Part shown: positions 45,515-57,485 of the stretch, piece by piece | How the letters are laid out: each line of letters opens with the position of its first letter | Position numbering within the stretch: the stretch's first letter is position 1 | NCBI GenBank assembly: GCA_027625915.1 | Contig: JANTQA010000012.1 | Coordinates: forward strand, 13,974,501-14,038,500 | DNA from: Anaeramoeba flamelloides | Taxonomy: Eukaryota; Metamonada; Anaeramoebidae | Reading direction: 5' to 3' | DNA: 64,000 nucleotides | Translations under genes and position numbers: made by a program | Notes under the pieces: generated by a model | The model's database searches: none | Told to the model about the DNA's origin: nothing | What the model saw: only the letters and a program-made list of their open reading frames with translations

Positions 45515-45681
45515 TATGTAAGGATTCAATGAATCTTACCAAATAAACATATATCTATAGTTTTAAATCATGATCTTATGCCTTTGTATTTTAAAACTTA
45601 TTTTTTGGAGTTTTTGCGTTTTATATTATTTTTTCTGCTTCTTCTTGAATTTTTTAAATCAATTTCATATACATATATAAC

Positions 45682-46208
45682 TAAATTTCAAAAATTTGGA
45701 AACAGTTTAAACAGTTGAAAGAATAACAATACTCGACTTTAAATTCAATTTGGATATAATTTTGATTCTCCAAACTAGTTCATTTTTTGTATTTTTCGTT
45801 TGGTTTTCATTTCCTTTTTTCCAGTTAAGGTGATCTGTTTCGTTAAATCTTGAATTTTTTTTCAAGGGTTGATATAGAATGTTAGTGCTGAGTTTGTTAA
45901 ATAGAAAAATTACAAACAATTGAACAATTATATCTTATCATTTGATCTATCAACAATTGTTAATGAATTTTCAACAAATTTACCAATACATTTTTTGTTC
46001 AGCTTGTTTGATTATTTTGTACACACGGGTTTTGATTTTTTCCTTTTATATTTTCTTCTTTTATCTGAATGAGAATGATTACTTATAAAAACCTTAATAA
46101 CCATGTTACTTAAATGTGGTTTTATATTTCGTTTGAAAAAATATTTTAATAATTTGAGTATTTTTTTTTCCTATTTTTGTTTTTATGTGTCTCCAAATTT
46201 TTGGAATC
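45682..46208 (-). mobile_element. Inverted-repeat element with Tc1/mariner-like termini, copy 2
   Basis: This copy is the reverse complement of 28928-29484. Its ends are TTTCAAAAATTTGGAAACAG and GTCTCCAAATTTTTGGAA, both in a TATAA context. Interior matches include CAGTTGAAAGAATAACAATA, CAAATTTACCAATACATTTT and TTAAATGTGGTTTTATATTT. Length is 527 bp, with no transposase. Confidence 0.7.
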
Positions 46209-46825
46209 GGGCTTATATCATAGGTAATACAATTTATCCTTTTAAAATGACCAAAGGCTTATACAATCACAGGTTTTAGAATTTTTTACAAGTTTTTTCG
46301 TTTCATCTGTTGTTTTGGTTTTTTATTTTTTGAAAAAGTTCAAGAATTCATTTGAAATCATACTTTTGTTTCTGGGATGTGGAAAAATGCTAATGAAAAA
46401 AACATAAAATCAACGAAAAAAAAACAATTATATACAATTAGGGTGTAATTACCTTAAAAATCTTAGAAAAACAAGGTTAATCCACAATTTGTCATTTAAG
46501 TGAGAGGTTTGTATTTAAAACCATAGAAAATAGTTTGATTTTCTATTTTTAAAACACAAGAACAATACAAAGTACGTTTTCCATATAAAAATCTTGAAAA
46601 TTATAAACTCATTAAACATCAGAAACAGAATTATTTTTTTTAAAAAAAATTATTATTTGGGGAAGAAAAGTGGACTAAATTTAAAATTTGTACAAATTCC
46701 AAATTAGATCAGCTCACCTAATTTTTTTGTGTTTTGATTACATATTTATTTCACGCAAATGAATTTTAAGCTTATCTCACAAGTGTAAAACACGTTTAAT
46801 GAAATAAAAAAAAACGTCCTACCTA

Positions 46826-46940
<115 letters not shown>

Positions 46941-46982
46941 TTAAGACTAATGAACTGTACTTATTTTTTTATTTATCTACAT

Positions 46983-47556
46983 AAACCCTGTTTCACTCAA
47001 AGTTTCCCAGATAAAAATGAAAAAATCAACTTTTTTTAATTAAAAAAGAAACTAACGGATTATTTAGAAATCAGAGAAACAATAAATGTAGGTTTAAATT
47101 TGATATTCATAAAAGTAATACCTGAACAAACTATAGTTTTCAAAAAAATAAAAAAAAAAGTAAAATAATTTTTTGGACACTTTCATTAAAGTGTGTCATT
47201 CAAAATTTCTCAATTTCTTAGGAAAATTAAAATTGTTGATAATAATATTTTTTTTAAAAACTGTAAGTATATGAATTTAAAAAGGAATTACAAAGCCTCA
47301 ACATTCTTAATCTTAATTTGGAGTTACAAATTTTTTTTTATTCAAATTTATTTGAAAAAAAAATAAAAAAGAAAAGAAGAAAGAAAAGTTAAAATCAAAA
47401 AGCAAAAAACTAACAAAAAAAAATTTACTAAATAATGAAAAATTGATTTTGATCTCAAAATTGAAATTATATTTATTAGAATTCTAATGAATTAAACTCA
47501 TAGATTATGTTCTATTTCTTCAATAACACGGATCCTTTGACTGAAAAGGGGTTTTT
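46983..47556 (+). mobile_element. Inverted-repeat element with AAACYC termini, copy 2
   Basis: The left end AAACCCTGTTTCACTCAAAG faces the right end CTTTGACTGAAAAGGGGTTT. The interior aligns with 21900-22452, for example GGAAAATTAAAATTGTTGA, GAAAAGAAGAAAGAAAAG and AGATTATGTTCTATTTCTTC. The copy also holds GTGTGTCATTCAAAATTT. Length is 574 bp. An open frame at its right edge is not a gene. Confidence 0.65.
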
Positions 47557-48113
47557 AATTTATTCTTCATTTGAAATTTTGAAAAATCAATTGTTACTTT
47601 TGAAATTTTTTCTTTTTCATTTTTCAGTGGATTATGTTTTTGATTTTTGTAATTCACAGTCTTTTACTTATTATTTATTGAACACTCTTTTTCACTTTTT
47701 TTTTAAATTATTGTTTTATCTTTTATATTATGATTGAATAAAATTCCACTTCCAATAAATATTTTTTCAAAAAATAATTTTCCAAGAAAGCTATTTAAGC
47801 TCAAAAAACGTAAATCATAATATTATCCTTCTAAATCTGTAAAAAAAAATATGAGATATTTTTGTCCATTAAATAATTCTCCAAATATAAGACGACAGTA
47901 AATATTTTTTTAAATTAAAAAAAAAAAATTCACTTTTTGAAGTGTTAAAGAGTATATTATATTTTGTTAACTACCTAAAAAAAATAGATTTTAAATTAGC
48001 TTTCCCAGTTAATCAATTTAAGAAAATGACTTTTTGAAAATTTTTAAAACATTAAATTAAAAAGAATATTAAAAAAAAAATCTCAAATTTAAACATTAAA
48101 ACCTCATACTATA

Positions 48114-48135
48114 ATATATATATATATATATATAT
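48114..48135. repeat. TA microsatellite
   Basis: About eleven TA units. Confidence 0.95.
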
Positions 48136-49199
48136 GAACCTTTGTGTATTTCAATTTAAATTCAGATTTCAGAAACCAGTTTTAAAAATAATAATTTTTA
48201 AATAAACTTTAATATTCTTTTAAAGTGGTAGTTAGATCAAAGAAGAACCAAAATAACCTTACTTTCTGATATATACAAGTTATTTTTCTTTTTTTGCATT
48301 TCAAGACCTATAATTGTTAAGTACGATCCTTTCCATAGGGTGTTTTATGAGTTGATTTCCTTTTTTTTTTTTTCACAAAAAAACAATCAAAAAAATTTCC
48401 AAAGGAAGATATGTGCTTCAAAAATATTATTAAAGTTAACTTAAAATTACTGTAATAACTTAAGCAGCTTGTATTAAATGCATTATGGTATTTTTCAATT
48501 AATAATTATAAAATTTTATTTCGTGGAGCCAAAATATTCTACTAAATGTATATTCAAAAAAAACAAGATCTTTTCACAATCAATGAGAAATGATACTTTT
48601 TCCAGATTTAATTAATCCCCCATATTGAACTGATATAAATATAAATTAATTGAATTTAGGGTAATTTGATATCAACTTAAACCAAAAATTATAAATAAGT
48701 AAAAAAGATCTATTTGGAAATAAAGTTGAAGTTGATTGAATTTACTTTTCTACCCATTTTTGAATGATAAATGAGAGAAAATTACATTTATTTGTCTTCT
48801 TCAAATTTTGAAATCTTTCTTTCATTTAAGATTCGCAGTTTCAGGGACTAATCTGAATTAAAGATTTTTAGCTAAATTTAATAGAGCTTGAGAAAATTTT
48901 TTGCCAATTACTTAGATTTGATAACCCCTGTTAATTTTCAATATTAAACTTATTTCTAGATAAGAGGAATCCTTATTTAGAAATTGGTCAAAAAAAAAAT
49001 AATATAGACTAGTCCCTTAACCAATATGTTACACTCAAAAAGGACAAATGAATAAGTAGAATTCACAATAATTTCAATGTATAACTCTTAAAACTCTATT
49101 TCGTGATTAAATAATTCAAAGAAAAAAAGGAATGTAAATCGAGATTATTTTGGCCTCTATTTATCAAATACCAGTCAAATAAACTGATTTTACTTTTTT

Positions 49200-49393
49200 G
49201 GAAATATACATATATTTAAATTCTAAAAGGGAAAAAATTTTCACTTCATTTTACATATTTGTCTTTAATAATAAAAAGAGTTTTCTCAAAAGTGTGTTGT
49301 AATTTGGGATTTATTTGATTAAAGGGAAATTGAAAATTCAGTCAAAATTTTTTCCCATTTATAATTCAAATTCCAGTACTATTTTAAGACTTT
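49200..49393 (+). mobile_element. Small inverted-repeat element, copy 2
   Basis: The ends AAGGGAAAAAATTTTCACTT and GTCAAAATTTTTTCCCATTT are near reverse complements over about 25 bp. The element matches 8561-8768 in opposite orientation, including GAAAATTCAGT and ATAATTCAAA. Confidence 0.5.
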
Positions 49394-49785
49394 TTTATCA
49401 AGTTTTATGAAGTGCTAAACCCAAACAAACCATAAATTTTAAAGACATATTAAGTTAGCCTTGTCTATTTTTTCTTATTGATGATAATCCTTAAAAAACA
49501 AATAAATAAACTTTCGTTAAAAAGAAAGGACCTGATTTTGATTTTTGTTCAAAATCACTTTAAAAGAATCAAAAATCCTTTTTAAATACCGTTTATCTTC
49601 TTCTTAAAATCTTGACTCAAATCAAGATATATATCAACCCAAAAAAAAAATTTTTTTAAAAAATATTTCATTTTTTTACAAAATATAACCATTTTCACTT
49701 AAATTTTTTTATTCTCAAAAAACAAAATCTACCAACTCTTCCAACAAAAAGAAATTCAAAACCTATTTAACACCATTTTTATCTA

Positions 49786-52536
49786 ATGACGAATCTTGTT
49801 GAGCAATTTAAAAAACTGAAAGATCGTACAAATTTAAGGCAATTAGTGTGGAAAATGCTTTTAACAAAAAAGAAAAAATATGAAAGGTTTCAACTAGATT
49901 TAACCAAACCACCAGAATTGTCCTTTGCGGATCAAATTAGTAAGGACTTTCAAAAATGCATTTATTTTCGGTCTTCTGAATCGCACAGCCCAAAATTATA
50001 TGAAGGTGTTTTGAAATATTTTTACAAGGCAAAATCGTTAAAATATAACAAGCATTTTTTTAATTTGCTATTGCCCTTTGTGTGTGCTGGCTTTCCTGCA
50101 AGCGAAGTCTTTGATTTGTATTATTTTACTCATGCACACACTTTAGGTAATGTGCTCTTAAAAGACTCAAAATTCCGCCACTCTGCAGTCTTTTTATTTA
50201 AGCATTTATTATTATATTTTTCACCACAACTGCACACAAAGTTTTCACAGAACCGAATGGAGAAATCACTGACGTTATTTATTCGAAAGTGCATCTTTGG
50301 TTTATTTGTGCCTCTTTCTTCTTCAGATCCAATCAAACTTTTGCCTGTTTGGGATTGGATTTTTTTAGAGCAAAGCCCTTCTGCAATTTGGTTTTTTCTT
50401 TTATCTTTTTTAATTGAAAAAGAGTCGATTCTGTTAAACACCGACTCTGAAAAAAAGTTGAAGTATGCACTAGATAATTTGTCACTATTCACAAAAAAGA
50501 AAAATAAGAATAACAATAAGAATAATCAAAAGAATAAAAATAATAATAAGAATAAGAAGAACATTAAGAAGAATACTCAAAATGAAAGTACAAATGTAAT
50601 CAAAAAAGAACAAAAACAAAAACAAAAGGAAACAAACAACAAAGAAGAAAAGGTAAAAGAAACAAACAAGGGAAAAAATATGGAAAAAGAAAAAAACGAA
50701 ATAAAAGAAAAGGAAACACAAACAGAAACAGGAACAGAAACAGGAACCGAAACAGAACAAAAAAACAAAACAGAAACCAAAACAGAAACAAAGCCAAAAC
50801 CAGAAATAGAAACAGAAACAGAAACAAAAACAGAAATAGAAACAAAAACGGGCACAGAAGCAAACACAGAGGAAGAATTAATTAATAAACTAATTGCAAG
50901 ATCGGAAAAATTATTAAAGCAATGTCCAAAATCATTTAGTGCATTCTTAAATTCAACAGTTTTGTCTGAAAATTTGAATGTTAATGATTTTAGAACTCTT
51001 CGTAATTTTAATGTGTTACCTTTATCTGCTGATGAACTGTTTATTAATAAGCACATTTCAAAAAAGTTTGTTGTTTTAGATTGTAGGGCCACTTATCAAA
51101 AGTTAAGAGGAGTGGTTCCTCATTCAATACATCTTGATCCTCAGGACATGTTTGAAGATGGGCTGGATCAATTTTGGAAAAGCTTTCTTGAATTAAAAAC
51201 AAAAAAAATTCGAAAAAAGCATTTGTGCATAATTGGGAATGGAACGATTGAAAAGGATAAAGAATTGTCTTTGGTTGTTTTACAATTAATTTCACATGGA
51301 ATTAAATATATTTCTCGGTTACAGGGTGGTTTTAAGCAATGCTATTTTTTACATAAAAATCATCAAATACAATTGGCTAAACCAAATAACGCTATTATCG
51401 AAAAGGCAAAAATTAATACTTCCTTAACTAGTGATCAAAATAATAAATCAGAACAATCATCATCATCATCAAACCAATTATTTAAAAATTTAATTAAATC
51501 GAAATTTAATCTTTCGGCAATTTCTAATTTGGGTAATTCATTTAATTTCATAAATTCAAATGAAGAAAAATCGAGCAATAAAGGGGAGGAAAAAGAGGGA
51601 AGTCAGAGTAATGAAGGCAAAGTGCAGAGAGAGAAAAACCAAGAAAGAAGGGGAAATCAAGGGGAAAAGAAGATAGAAAATAGGAAAGGGGAAATGGAAG
51701 TCAAAAGTGATGGAGAGATTGAAATGCGAAAGATAATTAAATTAGAATCAACACAATCGCTCCCCATTTTAAACCATCAGAGTTCTTCAAATAATTTTTT
51801 TGTTATTGACTCTGAAACTGAATCAGAATCGGAATCGGAAACGGAATCAGAATCAGGTCCAGAATCAGATAAAAATTCATTGCCAAAATTGGAAACATCT
51901 TCAAAACAAAGTTCGGAAAATGAAATAAAATCAAATAGCACATCTAGTATAAATAAGGGTGATGATCAATCCATTTCAAGTTCGCAAGATGGTTCAAATC
52001 CTTACCAGTCTGTAAAAAATGAATCCACTGATAGTAATTTTAGTATTTCTTCACCTTCTGTGAAAAAGGAAAAAATTAATAATACTAATACTAATACTAA
52101 TACTAATACTAATAACAATAATAATTCAATTCAACGAACAAAGGTAAAACTTGACTTTATGAAAAAAAATTCATTATTAAATGTGAAACGATGGTTTCAA
52201 GATAAATCAATTCACTTTTTTTCAACTCAAAGAATGAAAAAAAATTTTTTACAAGTTAGATATATTGTAATTACAGACGAATATATAATCGAACTGGAGG
52301 CACATAAAACTAGACTTAATTTTGGAATTCTGAAAAATCAAAATCATCTGTTAAGTCTAGTCAAAATTATTATACCTAAAAATTCTGATCATGGCTTTGT
52401 TTTGGCCTATAATAAACAAAACAAAAATGGTGAAAAAATTATAAAAAAATACGCTTATAATACAAAGAGAAGGAAAAAAATTTCATTAATTATAAAAGAA
52501 AAGGTGAAACGCGTAAGAAAAAAAATAAAAAAATAA
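49786..52536 (+). CDS. TBC1D23: TBC and rhodanese-like domain protein, TBC1D23-like
   Basis: TBC1D23 tethers endosome-derived vesicles at the trans-Golgi, bridging golgins and the WASH complex. The single exon encodes 916 residues. The TBC-like domain (about residues 15-230) shows LRQLVWKMLL, LLPFVCAGFPASEVFDLYYF, FLFKHLLLYFSPQLHTKF and IWFFLLSFLIEKESILL. The arginine and glutamine fingers of active RabGAPs (IxxDxxR, YxQ) are not apparent, as in TBC1D23. A rhodanese-like domain (about 410-525) has FVVLDCRATYQKLRG, HSIHLDP, KHLCIIGNGTIEKDKEL and ISRLQGGFKQCYFLH, with no active-site CxxxxxR loop. The C-terminal domain (about 790-916), with FLQVRYIVITDEYIIELE and LLSLVKIIIPK, matches the PH-like WASH-binding end. 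Between them lie lysine/glutamate/threonine repeats (TETKTETE type, residues 240-365) and a serine-rich segment with SESESETESESG. Human TBC1D23 is about 700 residues; the inserts explain most of the excess. Confidence 0.86.
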   Translation: MTNLVEQFKKLKDRTNLRQLVWKMLLTKKKKYERFQLDLTKPPELSFADQISKDFQKCIYFRSSESHSPKLYEGVLKYFYKAKSLKYNKHFFNLLLPFVCAGFPASEVFDLYYFTHAHTLGNVLLKDSKFRHSAVFLFKHLLLYFSPQLHTKFSQNRMEKSLTLFIRKCIFGLFVPLSSSDPIKLLPVWDWIFLEQSPSAIWFFLLSFLIEKESILLNTDSEKKLKYALDNLSLFTKKKNKNNNKNNQKNKNNNKNKKNIKKNTQNESTNVIKKEQKQKQKETNNKEEKVKETNKGKNMEKEKNEIKEKETQTETGTETGTETEQKNKTETKTETKPKPEIETETETKTEIETKTGTEANTEEELINKLIARSEKLLKQCPKSFSAFLNSTVLSENLNVNDFRTLRNFNVLPLSADELFINKHISKKFVVLDCRATYQKLRGVVPHSIHLDPQDMFEDGLDQFWKSFLELKTKKIRKKHLCIIGNGTIEKDKELSLVVLQLISHGIKYISRLQGGFKQCYFLHKNHQIQLAKPNNAIIEKAKINTSLTSDQNNKSEQSSSSSNQLFKNLIKSKFNLSAISNLGNSFNFINSNEEKSSNKGEEKEGSQSNEGKVQREKNQERRGNQGEKKIENRKGEMEVKSDGEIEMRKIIKLESTQSLPILNHQSSSNNFFVIDSETESESESETESESGPESDKNSLPKLETSSKQSSENEIKSNSTSSINKGDDQSISSSQDGSNPYQSVKNESTDSNFSISSPSVKKEKINNTNTNTNTNTNNNNNSIQRTKVKLDFMKKNSLLNVKRWFQDKSIHFFSTQRMKKNFLQVRYIVITDEYIIELEAHKTRLNFGILKNQNHLLSLVKIIIPKNSDHGFVLAYNKQNKNGEKIIKKYAYNTKRRKKISLIIKEKVKRVRKKIKK

Positions 52537-53270
52537 GGACTTTTCCTTTTTCTTTTTCGTTTTCTTTTCGTTTCATGTTTTTTTTTTTTTTTTTCTTTTC
52601 TCTTTTTTTTTAATTTTTCTTTCTTTTTCGTTTTTTTTTTTTTGTATTCGTTATTTTCTTGTTTTTTTACTTGTTTTTTATTTTTTTTTCTTTTTCGTTT
52701 TCTTTTTTTTTTTTCTCTATAATTTGTATTGATAACCTAATTGTTTTGTAATTTTTTTTTATTGCAAAATCTCTAGTCACAAGTGAAAAATGTTCTATTC
52801 TAATGTTATTGAAAGTGTGAAAATGTTTATTGAAAAATAATATTGATTTCTATTGGAATTTTCTTTGATCTTCAATCGAAGTTCAAAATGAACACTATAG
52901 TTTTTTTAAAATTGAAAAACTCAAATTCTTCTTTCTATTCAAAGATAATAAATTGATTTATGTTTTTTATTTCGTATGGATTTCAACTCATTTCCAATCT
53001 GTATTATTCTATTTATTTCTTATTGATTTGTTAAAGGTAAATAATGAAAAATAAATTGACATTAATAAAAAAATTTGGTCACCTTTGACAGAATCAAAGT
53101 TTAATTGAAATTATTTTTTTAAAAAATTATTCCTTATTCTTTTTTTTTTTGAAAATAATCATAAGAAAATAAATATATAAACAAATATATCTTTTGAAAA
53201 TGTAGCTAAATAATTGTTTGTATCAAAAAGTGTGTTATAGAAACTAATTTTTAAAATAACAAATATTTTT

Positions 53271-53553
53271 ATTTATTTATTTATTTATTTTGAGAAAGGA
53301 GTAATCAAAGAAAATTTACGAAATAAAAAAGAGAGAAGAAAAATAATTAAAATATTAAAGTACAAAAATATTAATTCATTTACATTAACAAATTAAAAAT
53401 TATTCACATCCTGAAACAGGAGGGGTAAAAACCTGATAGAAAGATTATCAATAATAAATAAGGATTCCACAATTGTGATTAATAAATTGTCATTACATGA
53501 CTCAGAAGAGTGGGGCACTATGTAACAGAATTGATATTTTTTAACTATTTTAG
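53271..53553 (+). repeat. Dispersed repeat, copy 2 (partner at 2292-2570)
   Basis: The copy runs from the TTTA-unit tract through GAGAAAGGAGTAATCAAAG to GACTCAGAAGAGTGGGGCAC. It matches copy 1 in order and spacing, with scattered differences. Both copies are in the same orientation. Confidence 0.55.
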
Positions 53554-55716
53554 GATTTTTTTATTTTCAATTTTTTATATTCAATTTTTTTTTTTTATTA
53601 CCACAGGTTTTCTAACTATAAAAATATTATTTTATTAAACAGTCATGATGTGTAAATGATTTTTTTTGATAAATATATTCCAACCGTGTTGTGAAAAGTT
53701 TTTATATATTGAAGTTTACTTTCTATTATAAAATTGTGTTTTATGAGATAGAATAATCCATTTCAATCATCTCATCATTTAAAATTTCCAATTTTCTTTT
53801 TTCTCATTATGAAAAATTTTTTCATAATAAAAAATGCCAAAAATTAAATTTTAAAAGAAAAGAAATCACAGAAACTTGAAAATTTTTATTGTTCATGTTT
53901 TTAAATTGATTAATTTTAGGATTTTTACGATTTTATAAATTGAAGATTTAATGAGTGTATGTTTATTTTATTATTTTTTTGTTACTTATGAAAATCAAAA
54001 ATGGAATATCCAATTTTTTTTCTTCTATTATAAATGTGTAGTTTACTGATAAATTTAAAAACAATTTAACAGTTTTTTATTCCTGATAAAGTTTGAATAT
54101 AAAAAACCAATTTATATAGTCTTATAAATTCTCAAAGTGTGTTTGGAATTGCTGTAGATGAATATTAAAAATGATTATTTTTTTCTGAAATAAAGTTAAA
54201 ATAAATTAAAACCAGTAATTAGAATTTTAATAAATGGTTTTATATAATTGTTTGAATAATATCATTTTTAAATCATGAAAAATTATTTACTCATTATAAT
54301 ATAACAGTATCTAATTATAGTTTCTTTTTTTTTTTTTTTTTTTAAATATAAAATTATATTTATTAGGTTTTATTCAAAACTGATTAAATATACCAACACA
54401 ATATAATGAAATCGGTGTTTAGAAATTCAATAATATTCAATACAATCTATCTCTAGATAAATTCTATTAATTTGAAAATTAATGTTGTTTAATTATAATA
54501 TAAAAATATTAAATATATGTTCCCCCAAGAATGGCTATTTTTGAAAAAAAATAAATATTTTTTTTCTTTAAAATGATCTCATTTTTTATTAATACTATCT
54601 CTTTTACAAGTATATTCAAGAAAAAAATAAAAAATAAAAAATAAATTAATTAATAAAATAATATCTTAAAATTATTTACCAAAAAGTGAAAAGAAAATGT
54701 GAAATCTGAAAATTAACAATAAAAAGATTATAAAAAACTAATTAAACTATTTTTATTACTTTTTAAAAGCAAAAATTCTAAATTATAAATAAAATAATAT
54801 TTTAAGATGATCCTTCAAGTGGGTATTTATTAAAAAAAAAAAAAAAAAAAAAACAAATTCAAATAAAAAAACATTTCAGTGGGGTATCAACATTTTATCA
54901 ATTTTGAATTCCTCAATTTATTTGAAATTGGGCAATTTGAAGTATTTATTTGACTAAAAGAAAATCATGTTTGAATAAAAATGAAAATAGGATATTCCCA
55001 AGTCTAATAATATATAATATCAACTAAAAAATGGAAACAAACATAAATGAAAAACTTGATTCTAAAAAATAAATTATGATAATAATTGATTTTGGTGTCT
55101 TGAAATATCTTTTACAATTAATTCTTTTTGTTATGTTTTATTTTTAATTCTGTATTCAAAAACTTTTGTTAGTGAAATTTTTGATAAACAAATAACTTTT
55201 TATTTCTAATGAATTTTAAAAATGCATTTTAATTTGTATTTTCATTTAATTTGTCCTCTTCTGAGTTATTTAAAAAGAAAATTTGTTTTTTTTGATTTCT
55301 TCCCAAGAAATAATAGAATTATTGGATATATATGTTTGATTTTAAAGTCAGTTTACCTTTTTGTATAATTTAAAAAAAAAAAATAATTAGCAATGTTGAT
55401 TTCCATTTTTTCATCATATTTTCTTTTTCATTTTATTTTGGATTTTTGTAGTTTTTTTTTAATTCGGAGAATTAAATCCTCTTACTTAACCTTATAAAAA
55501 TAATCTTTCTTTTTATATTGTTTAATAAAAATATATCAAACAAAAAAATATGAAAAGTAATATGTAAAAAAGTGCCAAAATTAAATAGTAATAGATAGAA
55601 ATGTGGCAAGAGAATTCCAAGGTAATTCCTTGTTTAGATTCAGTCATATAAAAAGGATAAAAAAAAAATATTTCCAAAAATAATACTTTATTTAAAATTT
55701 TTTCTTTCTTAATGTA

Positions 55717-56268
55717 AACAAATTTATTTTTAAAAATGATCATTCTTTTTTGGTATTTAAAAACGTAGGGTTTGTTAAATATAAACTCTTTTTCGGGTCT
55801 ATTATATTGGTTGACTCTTGGATTAATTTAGTTCATTTCTATAAACACATTTCTTACTTGAAACCCTAATTTAATATATATATAATGTTTGAGAAGAAAG
55901 TGCACACATTTTTTCATTATTCAAAATTTTAGAGAGAGAACAATACTAAAAAATTTTTTTATTTGAGAGATATAGCATTTTGAAACATTAAAACCAAAAT
56001 ACCATTTGTTTCTATATTTGTAAAAAGTATCAAATAAATCAGAGCTGATTCTTTAATTTGTCTATTTTTTTGAACATTTTTTTTTACATAAAATTTTTGA
56101 GTTTTTTTTCTTAAATTTATTTTTGGATCTAGAAATTTGTTTATAGGAATACTTGAAATTAACCATAGAACAAAACAATAAAATAGACCCGAAAAAGAGT
56201 TTATATTTAACAAATCCTTTCTTTTTAAATACCAAAAAAGAATGATCATTTTTAAAAATAAATTTGTT
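55717..56268. repeat. Inverted repeat with 87 bp arms around a 378 bp centre
   Basis: The left arm (55717-55803) and right arm (56182-56268) are almost perfect reverse complements: AACAAATTTATTTTTAAAAA, GATCATTCTTTTTTGGTATT and TATAAACTCTTTTTCGGGTC each have a clean counterpart. Mismatches cluster at one small block (ACGTAGGG against AGAAAGG). High arm identity suggests a recent origin. The centre has no recognisable gene. Confidence 0.8.
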
Positions 56269-56515
56269 GAAATTAAGGACTACGTTGCCATCCTTGAGGG
56301 GGTTGAGTAATTGTGTTATTTCACTTTCTCTTCTCACAAAAAAATTTCACACATAAAAAATTGAACAAAAAAAAATTGTTTTTTCATCTTTACCTTTTCA
56401 CGCAGACTTTTTTTCTTACATTTTTAATTAAAAGGATAATAGAAAATAACAAAAAAAATAATTGTAAAAAATGGATTTTGGAGACTTTCAGAGACATTTC
56501 GATTTTGAGAACATT

Positions 56516-56773
56516 TCAAACTTGTAAAAGTAGTTGTAAAAAAGATATTAGACCAATCCAAGAAAATAGTGTGACTTTTGAAAGTTGAAATGGAAATTCT
56601 AAAATATTAAAATCAAAATTTAACATGATCAAACAAGGTAAAAATTGTGAAAATTGGTGAAATTCTGAAAATTTCTCATTTTTTCTAAAAGGAATTCTCA
56701 TTGGACAAATATTACTCGTATAACATAACTCATTCAATGGCGATTTTATACATTGTTTCATTGTTTCCACCAA
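56516..56773 (-). CDS. Unassigned open frame, possibly a relic
   Basis: The frame encodes 85 residues, beginning MVETMKQCIKSPLNELCYTS and containing ICPMRIPFRKNEKFSEF. The composition is more varied than most chance frames here. There is no family match, no splice context and it lies among repeats and a decayed coding stretch. Low confidence that it is expressed. Confidence 0.18.
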   Translation of the reverse strand: MVETMKQCIKSPLNELCYTSNICPMRIPFRKNEKFSEFHQFSQFLPCLIMLNFDFNILEFPFQLSKVTLFSWIGLISFLQLLLQV

Positions 56774-56931
56774 AAAATGTAGTACTTAAGATTGAAAAAT
56801 AAAAAAAAATCATTATTTTTTGAAATATTTCTTCTTTATCTTCTAAAACTTGGACAAACCCAAGAAAATAGTTCCTGGAATTTTTCATCCCATTACTATC
56901 TATTACTATTAAATTAACCTTTATTTACACA

Positions 56932-57285
56932 TTGGTATTAAGAATTCTCTTTTCAAATTATGTTATCAAACAAATCTAATACAAAGTGTACTTTTTAAAA
57001 TTAAAGAAAAAGGATTGGATACTTGGAATCAAAAAAACAGTTACAAAAAGATTCAAGCTAAAATAAAAGAAAAATTAAGAAAAAAATTTCAATCAGATTC
57101 AGAATTATTTTTAGTTCTTGCTTTATGGAAAATAAATAAAACTAAAATCAAACAAATTCGTCCAAGAAATCCCTCTTATCTGAAGTAGAATTAAAAAAAT
57201 ATCCTTTTTTTTGAACACAATCAAGAATTAGATAAATTAAATGCAAATAAGATTTTATATTCACTTTGTCAAATTCTTTTGAAAT
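56932..57285 (+). pseudogene. Broken coding fragment of unknown family
   Basis: One frame reads KIKEKGLDTWNQKNSYKKIQ onward to IKQIRPRNPSYL, and the next bases read SEVELKKYP and then EHNQELDKLNANKILYSLCQ in other frames before a stop. The sequence reads like the C-terminal part of a helical protein with about two breaks. No start and no family are recognised. Origin as a host pseudogene or as part of a mobile element cannot be decided. Confidence 0.4.
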
Positions 57286-57363
57286 AAAAAGTTATTTCTT
57301 TTCTCAACAATTTTCAAAAAATATAAACGTTTTATTTTCCATGAAGAATTAAAAATGTAACTG

Positions 57364-57485
57364 AATAAAGAAGAAGTAATTATATCAAATATTACAGATA
57401 AGATCAAGAATAAAAGTTTTTTTTTATGTATTTTTTCCTGATCAATTTTTATATTTTTTTTAATTTCCATTTTTTAATTGGTTGA
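57364..57485 (+). repeat. Dispersed repeat, copy 2 (partner at 1222-1335)
   Basis: Shared blocks are AAAGAAGAAGTAATT, AAGATCAAGAA, CTGATCAATTTTT and AATTTCCATT. It begins about 80 bp after the broken coding fragment, which may hint that both belong to one old element. Confidence 0.4.

Noticed and set aside
47507-47737. Plus-strand frame of 76 codons
   Set aside because: It starts within the right end of the second AAACYC-type element and is phenylalanine/leucine-rich AT sequence without family match.
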